The notes beneath the pieces were generated by a model. That model made no database searches and was not told the DNA's origin. It was given only the letters and a program-made list of their open reading frames with translations. Shown in pieces: positions 1 to 7,634 of a stretch of 64,000 bases of DNA. Made by a program: the position numbers and the translations under genes. Every line of letters starts with the position of its first letter. Position 1 is the first letter of the stretch. The stretch is from Miltoncostaea marina (GTDB lineage Bacteria > Actinomycetota > Thermoleophilia > Miltoncostaeales > Miltoncostaeaceae): contig NZ_CP064655.1 of NCBI RefSeq assembly GCF_018141525.1, positions 682,001 to 746,000 of the forward strand, written 5' to 3'.

Positions 1-11
1 CGCGGGGGCGC

Positions 12-329
12 GTGAGCCGGTGGCTGCGCGGCCGGCGGATCATGCTCGCGGGGATCCTCGCCCTGGTCGAGGTGGTCGCGTTCCTGATCTGGCGCCCGAG
101 CGCGCTGCTGCTGGCCACCCTGGCGGTCGTCCTGCTGGTGCTCTGCGTCATGGGGGCGAGCCGGGTGGGCCCGGGCGTGCTGCGCGACCTGCTGATCATC
201 GTCGCGATCGGGCAGGGCATCGTGGTCGTCGTGCCGCTCCTGGTCGGGGCGTCGGTGGTGATCGGCGTGCTGGTGGCCGTGGTGGTGATCATCGCGCTCG
301 TGGCCGTCGCGGCGCGCTGGCGGGTGTGA
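12..329 (+). CDS. small three-segment membrane protein
   Basis: A 105-residue protein made almost entirely of hydrophobic stretches: roughly residues 10-27, 31-48 and 57-100, the last long enough for two passes. A basic N-terminus (SRWLRGRR) suggests a cytoplasmic start. No family was recognised. Its stop codon overlaps the GTG start of the downstream S8 protease (GTGA), so the two are probably translated together. It might anchor or regulate that protease, which has no signal peptide of its own; this is inference from position only. GTG start at 12; the upstream context is cut by the window edge, so an earlier start cannot be excluded. Confidence 0.6.
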   Translation: MSRWLRGRRIMLAGILALVEVVAFLIWRPSALLLATLAVVLLVLCVMGASRVGPGVLRDLLIIVAIGQGIVVVVPLLVGASVVIGVLVAVVVIIALVAVAARWRV

Positions 330-1729
330 CCGCGGCCGACCTCCCCCCGCCGCCGCCCGCGCTCACCGCGGTCGCGCGGGTGGGCGACCAGGCGGCGGGC
401 GACCCGCTGCGCGACTCGCAGCGGCACCTCGGGCAGATCGGCTGGACGCCGCCGCGCCGGGGGGAGCGGATGCCGATCGTGGCGGTGCTCGATACGGGCG
501 TCGATCCCTCCGACCCGGACCTCGCGGGCGTCGTGATGACCCGCCAGGCGCGCTCCTTCGTGCCGGGGTCGCCCGACCCGCTGACCGATCCGGAGGGCCA
601 CGGGACGCACGTGGCGGGGATCATCGCGGCGCGGACGGGCAACGGCGCGGGCGGGAGCGGGGTGGCGGCGGCGCGCATCCTGCCGATCACGATCGCCGAC
701 GCCGGCGGCGCGACGACGACGTCCGCCCTCGTGCGCGGCATCCGCTACGCCGTGGCGCGCGGGGCGCGGGTCGTGAACATCTCGTTCGGCGGGCGGGGCC
801 GCTCGCGGCTGGAGCAGGAGGCGATCGACGCGGCCACCCGTCGGGGCGTGCTGGTGGTGGCGGCCGCCGGCAACGCCGGCGGGCGCGGCGGCGCGCCCGA
901 CTACCCGGGCGCCTACCGCCACGTGATGGCCGTCGGCGCGCTCGGTGCGTCGGGCCGGGCGCTGGCCATCTCGGCGCGGGGCGAGCAGGTGGCGATCGCG
1001 GCGCCGGGCGAGGAGGTCCGCTCGCTCGAGCCCGGGCAGCCCGGGCGGCTGGCGCCGCGCACCGGCACCTCCATGGCGGCGGCGGTGGCGAGCGGGGCCG
1101 CCGCGCGGCTGCTCGCGCGCCGCCCGGGGCTGTCGGCCCAGCAGGTGCGCGCGATCCTCGAGTGGACGGCCCGCGACGTGCCGCCGACCGGCCCGGACGT
1201 GGCGACCGGCGCCGGCGCGCTCGACCTGCGCGCGGCGCTGGCGGCGCGGCCGCCGGCGAAGGGCGACGCGGAGCCCAACGACGAGATCGCGCTCGCGGCG
1301 CGCACCCGGCCGCTGCTGCCCGCGACGGCCGCGCGGGCGCGTCTGCGCGGCCGCGCGGGCTCGTGGAGCGACCCGCGCGACCACCTGCGGCTGGTGCTGG
1401 CCGAGGGCCAGACGATCACCGCGACCCTCACCGCCCGCGGCGCGCGCGGGGCGCCGGCGCCCGACCTCGACCTGCTGCTGTGGCGGCCGGGCACGCCGAG
1501 CGGCCGGCGGGGCCCCGCGATCAGCCGCAACTGGCTCGTGGCCTCGTCGCTGGGGCCCACCGCGCGCGAGCGCCTCGTCGCCCGCGCTCCGTCGGCGGGC
1601 GTCTACAGCCTGGAGGTGCGCGGCGTGCGCGGCGCCGCCGAGTACGACCTGCGGGTGGAGCGCGCGGTCACGGTGGCGGGCGCGGGGGTGCGCGGTCCGG
1701 GCGCGCGGGGGAACATGGAGATGCGATGA
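326..1729 (+). CDS. subtilisin-like serine protease (S8 family)
   Basis: A 467-residue peptidase S8 with the full catalytic triad visible: Asp56 in AVLDTGVD, His92 in GHGTHVAGI and Ser249 in GTSMAAAVASG, all in the family's order and spacing. After about residue 300 the protein continues with a region starting near EPNDE that resembles the beta-rich PPC/pre-peptidase C-terminal domain. There is no signal peptide: the N-terminus (TAADLPPPPPAL) is proline-rich and soluble, which is odd for a family that is usually secreted. The GTG start is fixed by the GTGA overlap with the upstream membrane-protein gene. The stop overlaps the ppk start (ATGA), giving a three-gene operon. Confidence 0.88.
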   Translation: MTAADLPPPPPALTAVARVGDQAAGDPLRDSQRHLGQIGWTPPRRGERMPIVAVLDTGVDPSDPDLAGVVMTRQARSFVPGSPDPLTDPEGHGTHVAGIIAARTGNGAGGSGVAAARILPITIADAGGATTTSALVRGIRYAVARGARVVNISFGGRGRSRLEQEAIDAATRRGVLVVAAAGNAGGRGGAPDYPGAYRHVMAVGALGASGRALAISARGEQVAIAAPGEEVRSLEPGQPGRLAPRTGTSMAAAVASGAAARLLARRPGLSAQQVRAILEWTARDVPPTGPDVATGAGALDLRAALAARPPAKGDAEPNDEIALAARTRPLLPATAARARLRGRAGSWSDPRDHLRLVLAEGQTITATLTARGARGAPAPDLDLLLWRPGTPSGRRGPAISRNWLVASSLGPTARERLVARAPSAGVYSLEVRGVRGAAEYDLRVERAVTVAGAGVRGPGARGNMEMR

Positions 1730-3831
1730 CCACCGCCGAGACCCCCTCCACCAGGGCGAGCCCGACGGCCGCGCCGGACCTCGCCGACCCGCGCCTCTAC
1801 ATCAACCGCGAGCTCTCCTGGCTCGAGTTCAACGCGCGCGTGCTGGCGCTGGCGCGCGAGCCGGGGGTCCCGCTGCTCGAGCGCTGCAAGTTCCTCGCGA
1901 TCTTCTCGAGCAACCTCGACGAGTTCTTCATGGTCCGCGTGGCGACGGTGCAGGACGCGATGGCCGCCGGCCGCCGGTCGTCGACGCCCGACAAGCTGCC
2001 GCGCGACCAGGTGCTCGACCGGGTCGCCACCCGCGTGCGCGAGCTGACCGCCGAGCAGAGCCGGATCTGGACCGACGAGCTGCTGCCGGCGCTCGCCGCC
2101 GAGGGCATCGCGATCGTGCCGATGGCCGAGCTGACGGCCGAGGAGCGCGCCGAGGTGGTCCACCGCTTCGACCGCGAGGTCTACCCGGTGCTCACGCCGC
2201 TCGCGGTCGGGCCCGGCCTGCCGTTCCCCTACATCTCCGGCCTGTCGCTCAACATCGGCCTGCAGGTGCGCGACCCGGTAAACGGGGAGACCCGCTTCGC
2301 GCGCATCAAGGTGCCCCCGCGGCTGCCCCGCTTCCTGCAGGCGGGCGAGCGGCTGGTGCTGATGGAGGAGGTCATCGAGGCGCACCTCGAGCGGCTCTTC
2401 CCCGGCATGGAGATCGTGCGCTCGACCCGCTTCCGCGTGACCCGCGACGCGGACTTCTCGATCTCGGACGAGTCGGACGATCTGCTGGGCGCCGTGGAGG
2501 CCCAGTTGCGCCGGCGCCGGTTCGGCCACGTGGTGCGGCTGGAGGTGGAGGAGGGCACCCCGGACGACGTCGTCGCCGGCCTGATGGAGGCGCTCGAGGT
2601 CGAGGCGCGCGAGACCTTCCGGGTGCGCCGCCCGCTCGACCTGACCTCGCTCATGGAGATCGCCTCGCTGGACCGGCCGGCCCTGCGCGACACGCCGTGG
2701 GAGCCCCGCACGATGGCGCGGCTGCGCGGCGAGGAGGGCGACCCGATCGACCTCTTCGCGACGATCCGCGCCGGCGACGTCCTCGTGCACCACCCGTACG
2801 ACGACTTCCACACGAGCGTCGAGCGCTTCCTCGAGCAGGCGGTCGAGGACCCCAACGTGCTCGCCGTCAAGCAGACCGTGTACCGCACGAGCGGCGACTC
2901 GCCGATCGTGCCGGCCCTCATGCGGACCGCCGAGCAGGGCAAGCAGACCGTCTGCCTGGTCGAGGTGCAGGCCCGCTTCGACGAGGAGCGCAACATCCAG
3001 TGGGCGCGGGCGCTGGAGCGCGCGGGCGCGCACGTGGTCTACGGCCTGTCGGGGCTGAAGACGCACGCCAAGCTCTGCCTGGTGGTGCGCCGCGAGGGCG
3101 ACCGGGTGCGCCGCTACGTCCACATCGGCACCGGCAACTACAACCCGTCGACCGCCGACCTCTATACCGACCTCGGCCTGTTCACCTGCCGCGAGGACAT
3201 CGCCGAGGACGTCGCCGACCTCTTCAACCACCTCACCGGCTTCGCGCGCCCGCCCAGCTACCGGCGCGCGCTGGTGGCGCCCGCGCATCTGCGCGAGGGC
3301 GTCATCGCCGAGATCGAGCGGGTGGTCGCGGCGCACTCGCCCGAGTCGCCCTCGCGCGTGGTCATGAAGATGAACTCGATCATCGACGGCCCGGTGATCG
3401 AGGCGATCTACCGGGCGTCGCAGGCGGGCGTGCGGGTGGAGCTGATCGTGCGCGGCATCACCGGCCTGCGCACCGGGGTGCCGGGCGTGTCGGAGAACGT
3501 CCGCGCGATCTCGATCGTGGGTCGCTTCCTCGAGCACGCGCGCATCTTCGCGTTCACCGCCGGCGGCGAGACCACGTTCTGGATCGGCTCCGCCGACATG
3601 ATGGCCCGCAACCTCGACAACCGGGTGGAGCTCGTGACGCCGGTCGACGATCCGGCGGCGCGGGCGGAGCTGCAGGCCGTGCTCGACCTGCAGCTCGCCG
3701 ACACCGCGCTCGCCTGGGAGCTCGGGCCCGACGGCGGCTGGCGGCGGGTGCGCCCGGCCGCGGGGGAGGCGCCGCTGAACTCCCAGGAGGCCCTCATGCG
3801 CTACGCGAGCACGCAGGCGCGGTCGGCCTGA
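1726..3831 (+). CDS. ppk1: polyphosphate kinase 1
   Basis: A 701-residue polyphosphate kinase, about the usual length for PPK1. It makes inorganic polyphosphate reversibly from ATP. The N-terminal helical domain begins with the family hallmark YINRELSWLEFN near residue 25. The C-terminal phospholipase-D-like domains carry the phosphorylated histidine, His466 in YVHIGTGNYN, and the second conserved histidine, His604 in EHARIF. The ATG overlaps the stop of the S8 protease gene, so it is the last gene of that operon. A PiT phosphate transporter with a candidate PHO box lies about 11 kb away, but no direct regulatory link is visible here. Confidence 0.95.
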   Translation: MTTAETPSTRASPTAAPDLADPRLYINRELSWLEFNARVLALAREPGVPLLERCKFLAIFSSNLDEFFMVRVATVQDAMAAGRRSSTPDKLPRDQVLDRVATRVRELTAEQSRIWTDELLPALAAEGIAIVPMAELTAEERAEVVHRFDREVYPVLTPLAVGPGLPFPYISGLSLNIGLQVRDPVNGETRFARIKVPPRLPRFLQAGERLVLMEEVIEAHLERLFPGMEIVRSTRFRVTRDADFSISDESDDLLGAVEAQLRRRRFGHVVRLEVEEGTPDDVVAGLMEALEVEARETFRVRRPLDLTSLMEIASLDRPALRDTPWEPRTMARLRGEEGDPIDLFATIRAGDVLVHHPYDDFHTSVERFLEQAVEDPNVLAVKQTVYRTSGDSPIVPALMRTAEQGKQTVCLVEVQARFDEERNIQWARALERAGAHVVYGLSGLKTHAKLCLVVRREGDRVRRYVHIGTGNYNPSTADLYTDLGLFTCREDIAEDVADLFNHLTGFARPPSYRRALVAPAHLREGVIAEIERVVAAHSPESPSRVVMKMNSIIDGPVIEAIYRASQAGVRVELIVRGITGLRTGVPGVSENVRAISIVGRFLEHARIFAFTAGGETTFWIGSADMMARNLDNRVELVTPVDDPAARAELQAVLDLQLADTALAWELGPDGGWRRVRPAAGEAPLNSQEALMRYASTQARSA

Positions 3832-3857
3832 GGCGGGCCCGCCGGCCTCGGCCCGCC
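3832..3857 (+). terminator. possible terminator after ppk1
   Basis: Immediately after the ppk1 stop, GGCGGGC (3832-3838) pairs perfectly with GCCCGCC (3851-3857) around a 12-nt loop. There is no U tract, as is usual in genomes this GC-rich. Confidence 0.35.
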
Positions 3858-3872
3858 GCGCCGGAGGTGCGG

Positions 3873-3878
3873 TAACCT
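3873..3878 (+). promoter_or_regulatory. -10 box TAACCT, leaderless start
   Basis: TAACCT ends 6 nt before the GTG at 3885. It fits the TANNNT-N6/7-start pattern seen repeatedly in this window, so transcription probably starts at or next to the start codon. Confidence 0.45.
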
Positions 3879-3884
3879 GCGCTC

Positions 3885-4136
3885 GTGAGCAGCGACACCC
3901 CCACCTGGACCCCGGCGGCCAAGCCGAGCTTCAACTCGCCGGCCGCCGACCTCAACCAGCTCCGCAACGAGGCGAAGCGCATCGCGGAGGCCGCCCCCGG
4001 GCAGCCGGTCCACAAGGCGGTGCTCGAGCGCGCCCGCCAGCTCGCCCGCGCGATCGAGCACGACCTGGGCCTGCCCGACGCGCCCGACGGCCTCTCCTAC
4101 GCGGACCTGGCCGTCCTGCTGTCGCAGTCCAAGTAG
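3885..4136 (+). CDS. small hypothetical helical protein
   Basis: An 83-residue soluble protein of unknown function. Residues 20-60 look helical and charged (LNQLRNEAKRIAEAAPG, LERARQLARAIEHDLG). The C-terminus SYADLAVLLSQSK is conserved-looking, but I cannot assign it. It starts with GTG just after a -10-like TAACCT and so may be leaderless. It is convergent with the next gene, whose stop lies 5 nt downstream. Codon use matches the neighbours, so it is probably a real gene. Confidence 0.6.
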   Translation: MSSDTPTWTPAAKPSFNSPAADLNQLRNEAKRIAEAAPGQPVHKAVLERARQLARAIEHDLGLPDAPDGLSYADLAVLLSQSK

Positions 4137-4140
4137 CGCG

Positions 4141-4989
4141 CTAGCCGCCGTCCTCGCCGGGCAGCTCCATGGCGAGGCGCGCGACCGCGCCGTAGTCCAG
4201 GTCGGGCGGCACCCGCCGCAGCAGCGCCTCCGCGGCGGCCGCGAGCGGCGCCTCGGCGTCGTCCAGGTCCTGGAAGTGGCCGAGGTCCTTCAGCAGGTTG
4301 CGGGTCGTGAAGCCGGGCTGGTGGTCGCCGGCGAGCACCTTGGGGAAGAGGTTGCGCAGCTGCCACGAGTCGCCGGAGGAGCTCATCACCACCTCCCGCG
4401 CCAGGGCGGGGTCGAGGCCGGCGCGCTGGCCGCGGCCGAGCGCCTCGGCCGTCGCGGCGCTGATCGCGGCGACCAGCGCGTTGTTGACGAGCTTGGCCAC
4501 CAGGCCGAGGCCGACCGGGCCGCAGTGGAAGCGCTTGGCCGGGTCGCCCATCGCCTCCAGCGCCGGCAGGGCCCGCTCGAGGGCGTCCGCGTCGCCGCCG
4601 CACATGAAGGCCAGCGTGCCGGCGGCCGCCCCGGTGGGGCCGCCGCTCACCGGGCAGTCCAGGTAGGCGACGCCGCGGGCGGCGCAGTCGGCGGCGAGCT
4701 GGCGGGCGACCGCGGGCGCGATTGTGCTCATCTCCACCAGCACGGGCGGCGGCGTCTCGGCGGCCAGCACCCCGCCGACGACCTGGCGCACGTCCGGCGA
4801 GTCGGTGACGCACGAGCAGGCGATGTCCGCGCCGTCGACGGCCTCGGCGACCGAGCCGGCGAGCGTGGCGGGGAGGCCCTCGACGCGCGAGGGCGTGCGG
4901 GCGTGCACGCGCACCTCGTGACCCGCCGCGGCGAGGTTGCGGATCATGCCCGCGCCCATGAGCCCGGGACCGACGAAGCCGATCAGCAC
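4141..4989 (-). CDS. NAD(P)-dependent beta-hydroxyacid dehydrogenase family
   Basis: A 282-residue member of the 6-phosphogluconate dehydrogenase-like / 3-hydroxyisobutyrate dehydrogenase family. The Rossmann nucleotide-binding loop is at the N-terminus (IGFVGPGLMGAGMIRNL), followed by the substrate-binding signature DCPVSGGPTGAAAGTL. The catalytic lysine region is GLVAKLVNNAL, where Lys is the family's general acid. The C-terminal helical domain contains KDLGHFQDL. The exact substrate (3-hydroxyisobutyrate, tartronate semialdehyde or glyoxylate/succinic semialdehyde) cannot be told. The GTG start at 4989 is chosen because VLIGFVGPG is the normal family N-terminus and TATCGT lies 7 nt upstream. 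Confidence 0.85.
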   Translation of the reverse strand: MLIGFVGPGLMGAGMIRNLAAAGHEVRVHARTPSRVEGLPATLAGSVAEAVDGADIACSCVTDSPDVRQVVGGVLAAETPPPVLVEMSTIAPAVARQLAADCAARGVAYLDCPVSGGPTGAAAGTLAFMCGGDADALERALPALEAMGDPAKRFHCGPVGLGLVAKLVNNALVAAISAATAEALGRGQRAGLDPALAREVVMSSSGDSWQLRNLFPKVLAGDHQPGFTTRNLLKDLGHFQDLDDAEAPLAAAAEALLRRVPPDLDYGAVARLAMELPGEDGG

Positions 4990-5329
4990 CGAGGGGACGA
5001 TACCGTCCGCGGGGGGAAGCGGTGAGGGTCGCCCCGACGCTCGACCACGTGCCCGGTGGGAGCGATGCCCAGAAGACTCAAGGTGCTGTGCCCGAGCACG
5101 TCGAATCTCCGAACTGCTGCGCGGGGGCAGTACCAGGACGACCCTCGCCTCGAATAATGCCGACGCTCCGCGTTCTTTTCGCCCCCCGGGGGGATGGGTT
5201 TTCACACCGACGGCACGACTTAGGGGGAGGTTTGGCGTCCGAGGCACGCTGTGTGGGCCGTCCGCCGGGCCGGCGGCGCGGCCGGGCGCCCGCCTTGCGC
5301 GCCCTCCGGCGGGCCGGTATCCACCTCCG
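4990..5329. other. 340-bp divergent intergenic region
   Basis: No gene recognised between the divergent oxidoreductase and YihY genes. The middle part is less GC-rich than the surrounding genes and contains the self-complementary CCCCCCGGGGGG at 5182-5193. I looked for RNase P, tmRNA, SRP RNA and common riboswitch signatures and saw none. At the left edge is the -10 box of the oxidoreductase. At the right edge TATCCA (5318-5323) ends 6 nt before the YihY start. Confidence 0.4.
4997..5002 (-). promoter_or_regulatory. -10 box TATCGT, leaderless start
   Basis: On the minus strand TATCGT ends 7 nt before the GTG at 4989, the same geometry as several other genes in the window. No Shine-Dalgarno sequence fits in the gap. 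Confidence 0.5.
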
Positions 5330-6265
5330 GTGAGCACGGTCACGCGCGAGAGCCTGCGCCGTGGCGGCCTCGTCGCGCCCGTGCGGCGCGCCGGGCGCTG
5401 GCTGGTGGGCGTGGTGGCCGGGACCACCCGGCGCTCGGTGGCCGACGACATCACCGGCGTGGCCAGCCAGTTCGCCTACAACGCGTTCCTGGCCACCGTG
5501 CCGTTCCTGTTCGTGCTCGTCTCCATCGTGGGCCTGGTCGCCGAGCCCGACACCTTCGACGAGTTCCTCGACGACGAGGCCGACAACGCGATCCCGGTGG
5601 AGCTGCGCGACATCCTGCGCTCGGCGCTGGGCTCGGCGACCGCCAACACCGGCCAGGCGGCCCTGTTCCTGGCGCTCGGCCTGCTGGGCGCGCTCTACGT
5701 GTCGGCCAACGTGATGGGCAGCCTGGTGGGCGGGCTCGACCGGATCCGCGGCGTGCCGCACCGGCCGTGGGTGCGCGGCAAGCTGGTGGCGGCGGTCATC
5801 GCGGTGGCCACCAGCGTGCTGGTGGTGGCCACCACGCTCGCCCTGATCGGCGGCTCCCGCCTGGTCGAGGCCGTCGCCGAGGAGCTGTTCGGCAAGGGGG
5901 CGCCCAACGTCGCCGGGCGGGTCCTCTACATGATCGGCACCGTCGGCCTGCTGATCTTCACCGTCGCCGTGTACCACGTGGGCCCCAACGCGCCGCGGCG
6001 GCGGCTGCTGGCCTCGGTGCCGGGCGCGCTGGTGGGCGTGGGCATCTGGCTCGGCGTCACCCGCCTGTTCGCCCTCTACATCGAGAACTTCGACTCGTAC
6101 AAGACGGTGTACGGGGCGCTGGCCGGCGCGGCGATCTACCTGGTCTTCCTGTTCCTGTCGTGCGTCGCCCTGCTGATCGGGGCGGAGGTCAACGAGCAGA
6201 TCCACGCCATGCGGCGCAGCTCGCGCCGGGCGATCGCCGGCGAGGGCGACACACGGGTCATGTAG
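5330..6265 (+). CDS. YihY/BrkB family inner-membrane protein
   Basis: A 311-residue integral membrane protein of the YihY/BrkB (UPF0761) family, once called RNase BN by mistake. About six hydrophobic segments are visible, including residues near 45-65, 105-130, 145-175, 200-220, 230-250 and 265-290. The family motif around ITGVASQFAYNAFLATVPFLF (Ala-Tyr-N-A-F) and the late FDSYKTVYGALAGAA block are both present. The molecular role of the family is unsettled; transport or envelope functions have been suggested. Start GTG at 5330, 6 nt after TATCCA. The basic N-terminus and the C-terminal tail lie in the cytoplasm if positive-inside holds. Confidence 0.85.
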   Translation: MSTVTRESLRRGGLVAPVRRAGRWLVGVVAGTTRRSVADDITGVASQFAYNAFLATVPFLFVLVSIVGLVAEPDTFDEFLDDEADNAIPVELRDILRSALGSATANTGQAALFLALGLLGALYVSANVMGSLVGGLDRIRGVPHRPWVRGKLVAAVIAVATSVLVVATTLALIGGSRLVEAVAEELFGKGAPNVAGRVLYMIGTVGLLIFTVAVYHVGPNAPRRRLLASVPGALVGVGIWLGVTRLFALYIENFDSYKTVYGALAGAAIYLVFLFLSCVALLIGAEVNEQIHAMRRSSRRAIAGEGDTRVM

Positions 6266-6266
6266 C

Positions 6267-7076
6267 TCAGGTCTGGCAGGCGGGGCACCAGTAGGTGGTG
6301 CGGTTGGCGTCGCCCTGGCCGCGGGAGCGCACGCGGGTGCCGCAGCGCCGGCAGGGGCGGTCGCGCCGGCCGTAGACCCAGGTGCGCTCGCGGCTCCAGG
6401 GGGCGGCGTCGGGCGCGCGGTAGGTGCGGATGGCGCCGCGGTCGCGCACGCCGTCGGCCAGCAGGCGCGCGGCGGTGGCGCCGATGGCGGCGGCCTCATC
6501 CTCGGAGAGGCTGCCGACCTCGCGCCACGGGTCGATGCCGGTCAGGAAGAGGGTCTCGCTCTTGTAGACGTTGCCGATCCCGGCCACGACCCGCTGGTCC
6601 ATGATCGCCTCGCCCACCTGCCGGCTGGGCTCGAGCCGGGTCAGCGCCAGCGCGGTGGCGGCGGCGGGGTCGACCGCGGCGTCGAGCAGGTCCGGCCCCG
6701 TGGCGGCCACCGCCCGGGGCAGCGGCTCGCCCGGCTCGAGCAGCCGCACGGTGGGGCAGCGGTAGAGCGCGGCCACGTTGCGGTCGGTCCAGAGCGCCAG
6801 GAACAGGCCGCCCGGCCGCGGCCGTCGCGCCGCCGGCAGCAGGCGCCAGACCCCGCTCATCATGAGGTGCGAGTGCAGCACCCGGCCGCTCGCGAACCGC
6901 AGCAGGTGGTGCTTGCCGACGGCCTCTGCGCCGGTCACCCGGTCGCCGGCCAGCCGCTCGGGCAGCCGCAGGTGCGCCAGGCGCGGCTCGGGCGCCTCCA
7001 CCCGGACCAGCTCGCGACCCGTCAGCGCGGCGCCGAAGCGCTGCGCGTTGCGGTGGCTGATGTGGCCCTCGGGCAC
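6267..7076 (-). CDS. nei: Fpg/Nei family DNA glycosylase (endonuclease VIII-like)
   Basis: A 269-residue base-excision-repair glycosylase/AP lyase. The start matters: after the initiator is removed the chain begins PEGH, giving the N-terminal proline nucleophile and catalytic Glu of the family. The helix-two-turn-helix is near GIGNVYKSETLFLTGIDP. A C-terminal zinc finger of the form C-x2-C-x16-C-x2-C is complete (CRRCGT ... YWCPACQT). PEGH rather than PELPE points to Nei rather than Fpg. The GTG at 7076 has TATCGT 7 nt upstream. It is convergent with the YihY gene (1 nt apart) and divergent from a phosphatase. Confidence 0.92.
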   Translation of the reverse strand: MPEGHISHRNAQRFGAALTGRELVRVEAPEPRLAHLRLPERLAGDRVTGAEAVGKHHLLRFASGRVLHSHLMMSGVWRLLPAARRPRPGGLFLALWTDRNVAALYRCPTVRLLEPGEPLPRAVAATGPDLLDAAVDPAAATALALTRLEPSRQVGEAIMDQRVVAGIGNVYKSETLFLTGIDPWREVGSLSEDEAAAIGATAARLLADGVRDRGAIRTYRAPDAAPWSRERTWVYGRRDRPCRRCGTRVRSRGQGDANRTTYWCPACQT

Positions 7077-7083
7077 CCCGGGC

Positions 7084-7089
7084 ACGATA
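7084..7089 (-). promoter_or_regulatory. -10 box TATCGT, leaderless start of nei
   Basis: Minus-strand TATCGT ends 7 nt before the GTG start of the glycosylase gene, matching the leaderless pattern seen elsewhere in the window. Confidence 0.5.
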
Positions 7090-7133
7090 GCCGCGCGGGT
7101 CCCCGCGCCGCCGCCGCCTGCCATGATCGCGGG

Positions 7134-7634
7134 GTGGACCAGCCCCTGCGCCTGTGCTTCGTCTGCCTCGGCAACATCTGCCGCTCGCCCACGGCCGAGG
7201 CCATCATGCGGCACCGCCTGCGCGAGCGCGGGCTGGCGGACCGGGTGGTGGTGGAGAGCGCCGGCACCAGCGACTGGCACGTCGGCGACGCCGCCGACCG
7301 CCGCGCCGCCGAGGAGGCGCGCGGCCGCGGCATCACGATGGACGGCTGCGCCCGCCAGTTCACGCCGGCCGACTTCGCGCGCTACGACCTCGTGCTGGCC
7401 ATGGACCACAGCAACCGCGCCGACCTGCTCGCCATCGCGCCGGGCGAGGAGGCGGCCGCCCGCGTGCGCCTGCTGCGCGAGTTCGACCCGGCCGCCGCCG
7501 ACGCGGGCGACCTGGCCGTGCCCGACCCGTACTTCGGCGGGCCCGACGGCTTCGTCCACGTCTTCGACCTCGTCGACGCCGCCTGCCAGGGCCTGATCGA
7601 CCACCTGGAGGCCCGCCTCAGCCGGTCCGGGTGA
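7134..7634 (+). CDS. low-molecular-weight protein tyrosine phosphatase
   Basis: A 166-residue cytosolic LMW-PTP of normal family length. The P-loop CLGNICRS places the nucleophile at Cys11 and the phosphate-binding Arg at Arg17. The general-acid Asp sits in VPDPYFGG near residue 127. It dephosphorylates phosphotyrosine and may also act on arginine phosphate in related proteins. GTG start at 7134, 6 nt after CATGAT, a weak -10. Its stop overlaps the start of the fructosamine-kinase-like gene (GTGA), so the two are co-transcribed. Confidence 0.93.
   Translation: MDQPLRLCFVCLGNICRSPTAEAIMRHRLRERGLADRVVVESAGTSDWHVGDAADRRAAEEARGRGITMDGCARQFTPADFARYDLVLAMDHSNRADLLAIAPGEEAAARVRLLREFDPAAADAGDLAVPDPYFGGPDGFVHVFDLVDAACQGLIDHLEARLSRSG

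Noticed and set aside
4990-5329. RNase P RNA, tmRNA, SRP RNA or a known riboswitch
   Set aside because: None of the conserved core sequences of these RNAs could be found on either strand.
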